This document shows, piece by piece, positions 28,434 to 37,323 of a stretch of DNA of 64,000 nt. The position numbers and the translations under genes were made by a program. Position 1 is the first letter of the stretch. Every line of letters begins with the position of its first letter. A model generated the notes under the pieces. The model was not told where the DNA came from. It ran no database searches and saw only the letters and a list, made by a program, of their open reading frames with translations. This stretch comes from Mycolicibacterium hodleri (lineage in GTDB: Bacteria; Actinomycetota; Actinomycetes; Mycobacteriales; Mycobacteriaceae): contig NZ_RCZG01000012.1 of the NCBI RefSeq assembly GCF_006439015.1, positions 62,001 through 126,000 of the forward strand. The letters run 5' to 3'.

Positions 28434-29430
28434 CACGACAGCTACGTCTGCCGTCGACGTCACCGTCGTCATGGCGTGCTACACCGAAGACCGTTGGACG
28501 AGTATCACTGCCGCTCTGGAGTCGCTCCGTCGACAGCGCCTGGCGCCGCGCCATGTCATCGTGGGCGTTGACAACAACCGCGCGCTGGCTACCAGACTCG
28601 CCACAGAGTTCGACTGGCTCGTCGTCGCACTCAACGACGGCGACCACGGCGCATCAGCGACGCGCAACCGTGCAGCGGACTTGGTGACGACGCCTTTCTT
28701 AGCCTTCCTGGACGACGACGAGATTGCCGAACCAGATTGGCTTGATGAACTCACCCGTCCGTTCGTCGACGCCGGTGTAGTCGGAACCGGTGGTCGATAT
28801 CGCGATGTCTGGCTGATCGGTAAGCCCGACTGGTTTCCAGGAGAGTTCGCTTGGGTGGTCGGCGGCGCCTACGTCGGGATGTCCACTGTCACAAGCGAAG
28901 TCCGCAATGTGTGGTCGGGGAACATGGCGGTGCGCACGGATGTCTTTCGAGCAGTCGGCGGGTTCCCCACCGATTTTGGAAAGCGCGGGGATGCCTCTCA
29001 GCCGGAGGACACCGAACTCTGCATCCGCATGGCGCAGACCTGTGCCGGCCGATGGATGTATGTGCCCTCGGCAGTCATCGATCACGAGGTGCCTGAAGCC
29101 AGGTCATCGTTGAGCTTCTTCGCCCGACGGTGCTATACCGAAGGCGCAGGAAAAGCCTTGATGAGAAGCAGGTTCGACACTGCCGACATCATCGACACCG
29201 AACGTTCGTACGCGGTCCGCACAACGTGGGCGGCGATGCGTCGGATGACGGTATGCCGTCGCGCTTCACTGCTGCAGGGTATGGCGATGTTCCTGGGCCT
29301 CGCCTGTGCCGCGGTCGGTTTCGGACGGGAAGTGACCCGATCGCTAGTCAGACGATCAGGGCGTGGCCCATTGGCGCCAGTCGAGTTGCCCTCGGTGGCA
29401 GCCCTGGACGCGGCGGACGGTGCGGCATGA
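28426..29430 (+). CDS. Family-2 glycosyltransferase
   Basis: The 334-residue GT-A enzyme has VTVVMACYTEDRWTSITAAL at the N-terminus and the metal site LDDDEIAEPDWL near residue 100. An acceptor-side segment reads GGFPTDFGKRG...SQPEDTELCIRM, the ED-x-E(L) of inverting GT2 rhamnosyl- and glucosyltransferases. A hydrophobic segment near 290-310 (LLQGMAMFLGLACAAVGFG) may attach it to the membrane. The stop overlaps the next start (ATGA). The donor sugar cannot be told. Confidence 0.88.
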   Translation: MSDTTATSAVDVTVVMACYTEDRWTSITAALESLRRQRLAPRHVIVGVDNNRALATRLATEFDWLVVALNDGDHGASATRNRAADLVTTPFLAFLDDDEIAEPDWLDELTRPFVDAGVVGTGGRYRDVWLIGKPDWFPGEFAWVVGGAYVGMSTVTSEVRNVWSGNMAVRTDVFRAVGGFPTDFGKRGDASQPEDTELCIRMAQTCAGRWMYVPSAVIDHEVPEARSSLSFFARRCYTEGAGKALMRSRFDTADIIDTERSYAVRTTWAAMRRMTVCRRASLLQGMAMFLGLACAAVGFGREVTRSLVRRSGRGPLAPVELPSVAALDAADGAA

Positions 29431-29645
29431 ACGTCGCCGATGTGACGGCGCATCGAGGCGTGCTCGTCTTTAATCTATTCGGCTCCACGACACTACTCTC
29501 GGTGCTGCCGTGGCTCACCGCGTCACGGGGTGCATATGGTGCCGCACTCGCGTTGCTCGCTGCACACGTGGCGCTCAGCGTCGGGGCGGCATTGCACTTC
29601 GTGTTCACCAAGTCACCAGCGAAAGGTCACATCAGTGTCTCCTGA
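29427..29645 (+). CDS. Small membrane protein, two helices
   Basis: The 72-residue protein starts at an ATG overlapping the previous stop (ATGA) and ends 11 bp inside the next gene, so it belongs firmly to the operon. Two hydrophobic helices (about 12-30 and 37-58) with a short loop make up most of it. I know no family. A membrane scaffold or small subunit of the polysaccharide machinery would fit. Confidence 0.65.
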   Translation: MNVADVTAHRGVLVFNLFGSTTLLSVLPWLTASRGAYGAALALLAAHVALSVGAALHFVFTKSPAKGHISVS

Positions 29646-30894
29646 ACAGTCGGCAGTTGCCTTGCCGATCACCGAACTCAACGACGACACCGAGCACTGG
29701 AGTGGCGCGGTCTGGGTGGGACAGATCGATGACCGCGACATCACTTCGGGCTCGATCCACCTAACTCAAGGTGGTTCGTTCAATTCCGCGAGGCTGCTCG
29801 TATGGAACGCCGATACCCCCAGGGGGTTCGTCGAAGTCCCCGTCAGCGACGGCATGGTTGACGGAGCAGAACTCGCGGCACGCGTTTCGCAACTTCCGTC
29901 CGTCACGCCTGAATCACAGGCACCAGAACCACCGTTCTCGGTGATCCTCTGCACCAAGGACCGTCCCGGCCAGCTTCGTGACACCCTGGGCAGCCTGGTC
30001 GAGCTGAACTATCCGGCATTCGAGATCGTAGTGGTTGACAATGCGCCAGCCAGCGGGCTCACGCCGCCAGTGGTGGCCGAGTTTGCCTCGCGGGGCGTGC
30101 GGATCGTGCAGGCGGCGCGACGTGGGCTTGCCGTGGCGCGCAACGTCGGGATCGAGAGCGCGCGACATGAATTCATCGCCTTCACTGACGACGATGTCTT
30201 GGTCGATCCTCGGTGGCTGAAAAACCTCGCCCGAGGTTTCGCTAGGGCTACCGACGTTTCCTGCGTCACCGGAATGGTTCCGACTGCCGAAGTGCTCACT
30301 CCCGCGCAGTCGTACTTCGATAACCGAGTGGGCTGGGCGTCGCAGTGCAGGCCCGAGATCTACACCATGGCGAATCCCCCCAAGGATGATCCCCTGTTCC
30401 CCCTAGGAGTGGCGCGATTCGGAACCGGGGCAAACATCGCCTTCAGACGTTCAGCCATTCGGCGGCTCGGCGGCTTCGACGAAGGCATGGGAGTCGGGTC
30501 GCCGACCGGCGGCGGCGAAGATATCGACATGTTCGTGCGAGTGCTCCTCGCCGGGCAGACCCTCGCCTATGAGCCCGGCGCACTTGTCTGGCATCGGCAC
30601 CGAAAGTCCCTGGAGGATCTCGAGGTGCAGATCTACAACTATGGGCTAGGCCTTGGGGCGTGGATCACGAAGCTGATGCTTCGGCCGCGGACCTTTGTCC
30701 TGGTCGCGCGGCGCGGCATCGCAGGGCTCGCCCACCTGCGCCGCATCACTGTTGTCGAAAATTCAGGTGCCATGCCCGACACGCTGGAAGGTCTGACCAA
30801 ACTCGAACGACGCGGAGTGCTTGCGGGCCCGCGCGCACTGTTGCGATCCCGTCTGGATGGCCGCAGTGCGACGCCTTTGCTGGTGAAATCGTGA
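29635..30894 (+). CDS. Family-2 glycosyltransferase with N-terminal extension
   Basis: The GTG at 29635, 8 bases after AAAGG, gives 419 residues. Residues 1-about 100 form an extra domain of unknown role. The GT-A domain begins at PPFSVILCTKDRPGQLRDTL and has VVVDNAP near 136, the metal motif FTDDDVLVDPRW near 185, and GGGEDIDMFVRVL as the acceptor-site ED. A C-terminal amphipathic region (ITKLMLRPRTFVLVARRG) follows. The N-terminal extension with a GT2 core resembles enzymes of actinobacterial surface-polysaccharide loci. Confidence 0.88.
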   Translation: MSPEQSAVALPITELNDDTEHWSGAVWVGQIDDRDITSGSIHLTQGGSFNSARLLVWNADTPRGFVEVPVSDGMVDGAELAARVSQLPSVTPESQAPEPPFSVILCTKDRPGQLRDTLGSLVELNYPAFEIVVVDNAPASGLTPPVVAEFASRGVRIVQAARRGLAVARNVGIESARHEFIAFTDDDVLVDPRWLKNLARGFARATDVSCVTGMVPTAEVLTPAQSYFDNRVGWASQCRPEIYTMANPPKDDPLFPLGVARFGTGANIAFRRSAIRRLGGFDEGMGVGSPTGGGEDIDMFVRVLLAGQTLAYEPGALVWHRHRKSLEDLEVQIYNYGLGLGAWITKLMLRPRTFVLVARRGIAGLAHLRRITVVENSGAMPDTLEGLTKLERRGVLAGPRALLRSRLDGRSATPLLVKS

Positions 30895-30910
30895 CGGCGG
30901 TGTGTGACTA

Positions 30911-31300
30911 ATGAGCCGCCATGCTCTAACGACACCGAGATCGTTGGACCACGATTCCACGCGCCTGCTGACCACTCTCGCCATCTGCGGCAGCCTCGCG
31001 GGCTGTATCGGTGCCGTTAGCATGCTGCCAAGCGCCGTGCTTCTGATCGCTGTTGGCGGCTTCGTCTTGGTCGGACCCGGAAGCCTTTTCATGACTTGGT
31101 TCACAGATCTGCCGTCCTACGCCGTCTACGCGCTGGTACCGGTGGTAGGCCTCTCGCTGGCCATCCTCGTCGTGAGCGGACTGCTTCTCGGTGGTGTGTA
31201 CGCCCCTCATCCCATCCTGTTGGGAATGGCCGTGACCACGCTGGTCGGGGCGGTGCTCCGCAGACGTCTACAGCGAACACCAGAGCTGGTCGCGCTGTGA
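30911..31300 (+). CDS. Small polytopic membrane protein
   Basis: The 129-residue protein has about four transmembrane helices (residues about 20-36, 38-60, 68-92 and 98-113). It has no recognisable motif. It begins 16 bp after the glycosyltransferase, and its stop overlaps the GTG of the large membrane protein gene (GTGA). The hydrophobic profile suggests it partners the 570-residue protein that follows. Confidence 0.75.
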   Translation: MSRHALTTPRSLDHDSTRLLTTLAICGSLAGCIGAVSMLPSAVLLIAVGGFVLVGPGSLFMTWFTDLPSYAVYALVPVVGLSLAILVVSGLLLGGVYAPHPILLGMAVTTLVGAVLRRRLQRTPELVAL

Positions 31301-33009
31301 CGGCGCTACAGGTTAGGGGCGCGGATAGTCCGGCCGTACCCCACCCGACCATGGGCAGGTCCACGCGGCGCATCAGTATGCCCTGGGTGCTCATCGGACT
31401 TGGCGCAGCAGCGTTTGGCTGGGCCGCCCCCACGCTGCGGCACGCGAAGACCTCCGAATTCGGGCTGCTGGCGATGGCATCGCCCTTGTTTGTCGTGTCC
31501 ATTGCCTTGACGGCAGGCGCGTTCGCCATCAGCGTCCGCCAACACAAGTCGCTGGCAGGTAGCGCCTCGATCGCGCTCATGATTGCGGTGCAGCGTTTGC
31601 CAAGCTACTTCGCCACGGACAGCCCCATGTACTCGTGGACATACAAACATCTCGGGGTCGTTGACTACATCCAGCACGAACACGTGCTCGCGCACGGTGT
31701 GGATGTCTACAACAGCTGGCCAGGAGCATTTGCCATGTTCGCGTGGCTGTCCGACCTCAGCGGAATTCCGTCGCAAGATCTGGCCCACGGTTTCACACCG
31801 CTGTTTCACGTGGCGCTCGTCAGCCTGGTCTTCGTCGCCGCCCGCGCGTGGGGGCTGGACGCGACTCAGGCGCAGACGGCCGCGTTCTTGACTGCCAGTT
31901 TGAATTGGGTTGCCCAGGACTATTACTCGCCGCAGGCGACCGCAATGCTGTTGACGGCAGGAATTTTGACCCTGATCGGGCTCTCGCGCACCCGCCCGAT
32001 GAGCGTCATACCGATGATCGTGATCTTTTCTGCTGTGACGATCACCCACCAGCTGACTCCTTTCTGGTTGCTGTTGGTGACCGGCTTGCTGTTGTTGGCC
32101 AGGCAAATGAAGCCCTGGTGGATCGTTCCCATCCTCGCTGCGATCGTGATCGGTTACACCCTCTACAACTTCAAAGACGTTGACCAGTACACGCTGTTCT
32201 CTCTCAACGTCTTCGACAATGCCAAGTCAAACGTCCCCACGATGGGAGGCGCAGGCCAGCGCACCATGAGTGCAGCAATCCGAACCCTGTCAGGCGCGAT
32301 GTGGGTGTTGACGGTGCTGGTTCTGCTCGTACGACTGCGACGAAAACAACCCTTCTTCGCTCTGGCGGCCATTTCGCTGAGCCCGATGTTGATCCTCGGT
32401 GGACAAAACTACGGTGGCGAAGCTATCTTCCGGGTATTCCTCTACTCGGTGGTCGGCTGTTCAATCGTGCTGGCCCCCGCCCTCGTCGGGTTATTGCGCT
32501 CCAATCGCATGAGGTTCGGCGTTGCTTCGGCGGTACTCGTCCTCGCGAGCTTGTTATCGGCTGAAGGATACTTCGGTGGCTGGTTCGCCAACATAGCGCC
32601 GCTCGAGCAAGTCGAATCATCGAAATTGCTCATGGCGGTGGCTGATTTTCCTGCGTATGTGACACCAATTGGACCTTCCTTCCCTCAGAGAGGGACATGG
32701 CAGTACGTCGAGTTCGCGCGTTTCGACGAGCATTTCGATGATCCGGTGCTGCAGGCGCCGAATATGATTGGCAAGCACTTCGATACCGACCGGGACTATC
32801 AAGAGTTCAGCGAGGTCATCGGCAGCCGAAAAGCGCCGACTTATTTGATATTTACCGAGCAGATGCGGTTTTATGCTTCGTACTACGGCCTCCTGCCGCT
32901 CGATGCGCTTCCAAATCTCGAAGCCCGAGTCCGACAGGACGCAAGTTGGCAGCTGGTATACGACGACCGGGGCGCAATCGTCTTCGAGCACAATCCCGAT
33001 CGAAGATAG
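31297..33009 (+). CDS. Large polytopic membrane protein, GT-C or polymerase-like
   Basis: The GTG at 31297 overlaps the previous stop and gives 570 residues. About 11-12 transmembrane helices occupy residues 30-440. A soluble C-terminal domain of about 120 residues, with FPQRGTWQYVEFARFDEHFD and YYGLLPLDAL, follows. Acidic and aromatic residues lie in the first large loop (YSWTYKHLGVVDYIQHEHVL). The plan recalls GT-C transferases that use lipid-linked sugars, or Wzy-type polymerases. Within this operon it is the best candidate for the export or polymerising step, but the family is not certain. Confidence 0.7.
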   Translation: MTALQVRGADSPAVPHPTMGRSTRRISMPWVLIGLGAAAFGWAAPTLRHAKTSEFGLLAMASPLFVVSIALTAGAFAISVRQHKSLAGSASIALMIAVQRLPSYFATDSPMYSWTYKHLGVVDYIQHEHVLAHGVDVYNSWPGAFAMFAWLSDLSGIPSQDLAHGFTPLFHVALVSLVFVAARAWGLDATQAQTAAFLTASLNWVAQDYYSPQATAMLLTAGILTLIGLSRTRPMSVIPMIVIFSAVTITHQLTPFWLLLVTGLLLLARQMKPWWIVPILAAIVIGYTLYNFKDVDQYTLFSLNVFDNAKSNVPTMGGAGQRTMSAAIRTLSGAMWVLTVLVLLVRLRRKQPFFALAAISLSPMLILGGQNYGGEAIFRVFLYSVVGCSIVLAPALVGLLRSNRMRFGVASAVLVLASLLSAEGYFGGWFANIAPLEQVESSKLLMAVADFPAYVTPIGPSFPQRGTWQYVEFARFDEHFDDPVLQAPNMIGKHFDTDRDYQEFSEVIGSRKAPTYLIFTEQMRFYASYYGLLPLDALPNLEARVRQDASWQLVYDDRGAIVFEHNPDRR

Positions 33010-33106
33010 CTAACCAGGGAGAAGACATTGTCTGTTAGAACGATCGACGTCAGCAGGTTCGATCAGCGATTGGCTGGCCAATGCGGCCGCGGCCAATGTT
33101 TAGGCG

Positions 33107-34348
33107 ATGCGGGTTCATCAGATGCTTAGATCCGATTCGAGCCGGAAGATTGCGCGTCGAGACCGGCCCTGGAGAGACAGCTGCGTGGCCGCGGTCTGTG
33201 GCCCCTTCGACATGCCTACGCGCCGCGAGCTGGAAAAGGCCGTGGTGCTGCTCAACCAGCGCTACCCACACTGCCGGATCGCGTGGGGATGGGACGAGGC
33301 CCGCCGTCGGTGGACAATTCCACGGTCGTCGGTCGCGATCCCAGCGATCGTGGTGGACGGAGACCATGGCTCGCTCGACGATCTCGGTCAGACGCTTGAC
33401 AACATTGCGGGTGACCGATCGCTGCCTAGCCCACTCGCACTGGTTCGAGGCGAGAACTACCTCGGGCTGAGGATGTCGCATGCCGTCGGCGACGGGCGGA
33501 CGTTCAACCAGGTGTTGGCGGCGGTACTGCATACCGCCTTCAGCGGTGAGGCGTATCCGTGGCAGCTCGGCCCTACGCATCGCTTTCCGCTCACCCAAAC
33601 AATCCTCAAAACCTTCGGCAGCGAGCCACGTCTCCTCCGGGCGATCTTGGCCGACAGGCCATCTCGCGTGGCACTCTCCCCAGGAAAGCAGACAGCTTGG
33701 GTGCCCGCCCGGCGCACGCTTGCCGTCACGATCACAGCCGAGGACAAGGCGACCATCCTCGCCTCCACGCCGGGCGCATCGTGGCAGTCCCTGCTGATCA
33801 GCATCCTTCTACCGGCACTCAACGCCGAAGGCATAGCCGTGGCACCTGACATCTCGGTGATCGTCGATGTTCGCCGATACCTGTCGAGCCAATCGCTCGA
33901 CGGAAACTTCGTCACCGGGGTGCCCTTCAACATCGACCACCGAGACGGACCCCACGCGATTGCCGCCACGCTGAAGGCGACCTTGACCTCGGGCAGGCCG
34001 GTAGCGACGCAGGCGGCGGCCACGATGCACTCAGGGAGGTCCGACGCGGGTCGGCCGACAACCACCGAGACGGCTTTGCCGGTCCGGGTCACATTCAGCG
34101 CGATGGGTCCGCCGCCCGAGTATGCGTCGCTGCCGTTCCTTACCGGCGGACCCCAGGTCTACGCGGGAGGCGTGGAACCTGATGGACCACACGGGCTGAC
34201 GTTCCTTGTCTTGGAGACGACACGAAACTGTATGGTCACTGCATCATTTCACCAGAACGTCGTGTCGGCGGACGCTGTGCGCGCAGCCCTGGGCGCGTTG
34301 ACTTGTCGACGCGACGGCCGACTTTCACATGACGCGGTGAAGCCGTGA
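33107..34348 (+). CDS. HxxxDG acyltransferase (condensation/PapA-like)
   Basis: The 413 residues carry the catalytic motif SHAVGDGRT (His and Asp of HxxxDG) near residue 126. A DFGWG-like partner motif is not obvious. The fold is that of PapA, WS/DGAT and NRPS condensation domains. In a polysaccharide locus it most likely puts an acyl group on a sugar hydroxyl. An in-frame TAG at 33101 blocks a longer start. A TTG at 33028 with an excellent ribosome site (AGGGAG) opens a different frame reading SVRTIDVSRFDQRLA, which stops at 33129, so the 5' end may be frameshifted. The stop overlaps the GT4 start (GTGA). Confidence 0.75.
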   Translation: MRVHQMLRSDSSRKIARRDRPWRDSCVAAVCGPFDMPTRRELEKAVVLLNQRYPHCRIAWGWDEARRRWTIPRSSVAIPAIVVDGDHGSLDDLGQTLDNIAGDRSLPSPLALVRGENYLGLRMSHAVGDGRTFNQVLAAVLHTAFSGEAYPWQLGPTHRFPLTQTILKTFGSEPRLLRAILADRPSRVALSPGKQTAWVPARRTLAVTITAEDKATILASTPGASWQSLLISILLPALNAEGIAVAPDISVIVDVRRYLSSQSLDGNFVTGVPFNIDHRDGPHAIAATLKATLTSGRPVATQAAATMHSGRSDAGRPTTTETALPVRVTFSAMGPPPEYASLPFLTGGPQVYAGGVEPDGPHGLTFLVLETTRNCMVTASFHQNVVSADAVRAALGALTCRRDGRLSHDAVKP

Positions 34349-35520
34349 TACAGGTGTTGGCAGTCACGCATTCTCGCGACGTCACAGGGGCTGAACTGAG
34401 CCTGTTCAACATCGCCCCGTCGGTCGCTGATCGTGGCATCGCGATGTCGCTCGCCGCGTGTTCCAGCGGCGAACTCGAGAAGAAGTGGCGCCAAATCGGT
34501 CTTGACTTCATTCCGATAGATCTACCGAAGCGTAGCGGTGTCCGGACCAGTAACGGATCCAAACTCAACTCCCTTGGCGAACTCGTTCGGCTGCCATTCC
34601 TCACGATCATTGCCGTGGTCCGCATCGCCGCGGCGGCGAGACGGATGGACGCCACTGTGATTCACTCCAACAGCATCATCACGCACTTCGACTGCGCAGT
34701 TGCCGGTCTAATCACGGGGAAAAAGGCCGTCGTCGAACTCCACGAAATCATCGCCCCCGGCATTGGCCGCCTTCTGCTAGGACTTGCCGTGCTGCTCTCA
34801 TCCAAAGCCGTCGCCAACAGCAACGCGGTGCGTGATCAACTCCCCAGATGGGCCCGCTGGCGGTCTGTCGTGATACATCAGGGGATCGACATCGAACGGT
34901 TCAGCCCAGTTGGGCCGCAGACGTATTGGCGAAAAGAGCTGACTGCCGAGCCTGACAGTCTACTAGTCGCCGCGATCGGTCGCATAGATCGGGAGAAGGG
35001 CCTCCACACCCTGGTCGAGGCGGTCGCCGAACTACGAACTCGGGGCATCGACGCGCACCTCGTACTGGTCGGTGCGCCCAGCAAGGACGACGGCAGCTAC
35101 CTTGCAGAACTCCGAACATTGGCAGCACGCGTGCTAGCTGGGGCGTTTCGCGTGGTTCCCCCGGTCGACGACGTTGCTCTGGTCCTGCGCGCGGTCGACG
35201 TCCTCGCCTGCTTGTCGGTGGAGGAGCCCTTCGGCTTGATCATCCTCGAGGCACAGGCGTGCGGCGTACCGGTAGTCGTGAGTGCAGCCGGTGGACCTCT
35301 AGACTTCATCACGGACCGGGTCACCGGAATGCTGGTAAGTCCGGGAGATCCCACCGCCGCGGCCAACGCGATAGAAGAGCTGTTCGCCGATGACGAAATA
35401 CGCGAGCGCATGGTCCTGACGGCGCGAGAACGGGTAGCGGACGAGTACACCGCGCAGGCACGTGCACAACTCGTCGTGAACACCTACTGGGAAGTCCTGC
35501 ATCGGCGGAAGGCGTCGTGA
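34345..35520 (+). CDS. Family-4 glycosyltransferase
   Basis: The 391-residue GT-B retaining enzyme begins with VLAVTHSRDVTGAELSLFNI, an acceptor-side Gly/Glu start. The donor half has VAAIGRIDREKGLHTLVEAV near residue 210, and the phosphate-binding EPFGLIILEAQACGVPVVVS, the E-x7-E motif, near 295. No membrane helix is present except a hydrophobic patch (LLLGLAVLLSSKAVA) that may dock it to the membrane. It is coupled by GTGA overlaps to both neighbours. Confidence 0.9.
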   Translation: MIQVLAVTHSRDVTGAELSLFNIAPSVADRGIAMSLAACSSGELEKKWRQIGLDFIPIDLPKRSGVRTSNGSKLNSLGELVRLPFLTIIAVVRIAAAARRMDATVIHSNSIITHFDCAVAGLITGKKAVVELHEIIAPGIGRLLLGLAVLLSSKAVANSNAVRDQLPRWARWRSVVIHQGIDIERFSPVGPQTYWRKELTAEPDSLLVAAIGRIDREKGLHTLVEAVAELRTRGIDAHLVLVGAPSKDDGSYLAELRTLAARVLAGAFRVVPPVDDVALVLRAVDVLACLSVEEPFGLIILEAQACGVPVVVSAAGGPLDFITDRVTGMLVSPGDPTAAANAIEELFADDEIRERMVLTARERVADEYTAQARAQLVVNTYWEVLHRRKAS

Positions 35521-36278
35521 CCCGGTCGCTGCCGTTGCTTTTGATCGTGCTCTCGCTGGTCACGGCACTCACCGGGTGCTCACGCGAGAATGCGCCCGAG
35601 TATGACTACACCAGGGTGTACATCGATGGTCAGGGCACGTTGGGTATCGTCGAACGTGGCGCGACGCCGAAGGCGCTCGTCGTCTATTTTCACGGACTCG
35701 ACGCCGATGAGAACGTGCTGATCGACGACCGACACAAAGAGTTCATCGATCGGCTTCTGAACTCCGGTTACGCGGTAGTGGCGAGCAACGCCCGGGGAAA
35801 CGCGTTCGGTAACTTGGAATCCCGTCACGACTACCAGGAGCTGGTGCGAGTAGGCCGATCGCTGTATGACGTCAGCAAGGTGTATCTGGTCGCGGAATCC
35901 ATGGGTGCCATTGCGGCGGTGGACATCCTGGCCGAGACGAACGATCCAGAGATTCAGAGGCTGGTGGCCATCAGTCCGTTTCTCGACTTTAGAAGCGCAC
36001 CACCCTGGGGTGCGTCGGCGATCGACGCAGCTTATCCGGACGACACGATGATGCAGTCGAACCCGATCGATTTGGCTCCAGACCGGCTGACAGGGAAGCA
36101 GTTAATGTTCTTCGCGAGTGATGGAGACACCTTGGTGTCAACAGCTGAGAATGCGGATGCCTTTCGCAACCGTTTCGGAGGCGTGGCCGATGTCACCGTC
36201 ATCCCCTGCACTGGAGAGCACGTGGATCCGTCCTGTTTTCAGCCGGAGGTAGTGTTGAAGTGGCTCAGCCAAGATTGA
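35517..36278 (+). CDS. Alpha/beta-hydrolase lipoprotein
   Basis: The 253-residue protein has a lipoprotein signal (LLLIVLSLVTALTGC) that places it on the outer face of the cytoplasmic membrane. The hydrolase core shows the oxyanion HG in VVYFHGLDADEN, a nucleophile elbow AESMGA (Ala in place of the first Gly of GxSxG), an acid in FFASDGDTLV, and the His in CTGEHVDPSCF. These suggest an esterase or deacylase that acts on the surface glycan, opposing the acyltransferase two genes upstream. The GTG start overlaps the GT4 stop. Confidence 0.8.
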   Translation: MTRSLPLLLIVLSLVTALTGCSRENAPEYDYTRVYIDGQGTLGIVERGATPKALVVYFHGLDADENVLIDDRHKEFIDRLLNSGYAVVASNARGNAFGNLESRHDYQELVRVGRSLYDVSKVYLVAESMGAIAAVDILAETNDPEIQRLVAISPFLDFRSAPPWGASAIDAAYPDDTMMQSNPIDLAPDRLTGKQLMFFASDGDTLVSTAENADAFRNRFGGVADVTVIPCTGEHVDPSCFQPEVVLKWLSQD

Positions 36279-36290
36279 GGAGAGTGTTAC

Positions 36291-37142
36291 ATGCGCGGAC
36301 GCCATCGCTGGTTCACCTGGGTTCCGGCGCTCTCTGTGCTGATGGTCCTGGCCACGATCGTCGGGCTCGAAGTTTCCGACGGACATCATGTGCGATGGAC
36401 CTCTGAAGCTGAAATCACCTCGGCTGGAATGACACTCGAGCGCACGGACGACTTCGACGGGCCAGAAGGGGGAGCGCCGGACAGCCGCTACTGGGGTTAC
36501 GACGTCGGCGGAGGGGGGTGGGGCAATGGAGAGCAACAGACCTACACCGACTCTCGCGACAACGTGCGGCTGGACGGCTCGGGGTCAATGCTCATTCAGG
36601 CGCAAACGGAGGGCAACTCATTTACCTCGGCGCGCGTCGTTTCGCGCAACCGGGTCGAAGTAGGCTACGGACTAGTCGAGGCCCGGATTCGAATGCCCGA
36701 AGGGCAAGGCCTACACCCCGCATTCTGGCTGGTCGGCGCCAACATGAAAGACGTTGGCTGGCCGCAGGCTGGCGAGATCGATGTGATGGAGTTGGTCAAT
36801 TCCGGCAACCGATACCACAACGCGATTCACGGTCCCACCGTGAGTAATCCCGGCTCCGCCTGGAAGGAGTCCGCGGACGGTGACGCTGGAGTGAACCTGG
36901 CAGATGACTTCCACGTGTATCAGGTTTATCGTGCGCCTGGAGTTGTCAAGATCGGCCTGGACGGCCGCGTGGTCGGCACCTACAGCAGAGACTCTGCGCC
37001 TGCTGGCGCCGACTGGGTGTTCGACCAACCGATGTACGTCCTGCTAAATGTGGCGGTCGGAGGCGAGTGGCCTGGAGCCGTCGATCAGGACACCCGATTT
37101 CCCGCATCGATGCTCGTCGACTGGATCAAATACTGGGCATAG
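36291..37142 (+). CDS. GH16-family endo-glycanase, membrane-anchored
   Basis: The 283 residues start with a signal anchor (WVPALSVLMVLATIVGLEV) that has no obvious cleavage site, so the enzyme faces outward. The GH16 catalytic motif GEIDVMEL near residue 163-170 has both glutamates. WGYDVGGGGWGNGEQQTYT and ARIRMPEGQGLHPAFWLVG are typical of bacterial beta-1,3(4)-glucanases. It ends with VDWIKYW, the standard GH16 C-terminus. As the last gene of the operon it probably trims or releases the polymer, which hints at a beta-linked glucan or galactan. It follows the hydrolase gene by 12 bp. Confidence 0.9.
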   Translation: MRGRHRWFTWVPALSVLMVLATIVGLEVSDGHHVRWTSEAEITSAGMTLERTDDFDGPEGGAPDSRYWGYDVGGGGWGNGEQQTYTDSRDNVRLDGSGSMLIQAQTEGNSFTSARVVSRNRVEVGYGLVEARIRMPEGQGLHPAFWLVGANMKDVGWPQAGEIDVMELVNSGNRYHNAIHGPTVSNPGSAWKESADGDAGVNLADDFHVYQVYRAPGVVKIGLDGRVVGTYSRDSAPAGADWVFDQPMYVLLNVAVGGEWPGAVDQDTRFPASMLVDWIKYWA

Positions 37143-37323
37143 TCGCAGCAAGCCTGAAATGCGCTGCGGCGCAGGCAGTAACGTCGACTGTTCGCACGAC
37201 CGTGGTACCAGGTGGCGCTAACCAGGTGGACGCCCACCGCAAGAAGCGCCGCGGCATGGCGATGGCCCTAGCCTCGTTCCATCGGCTGATCTGGTGTTCT
37301 GCGTGGCCTGTCCCCGATGAACG

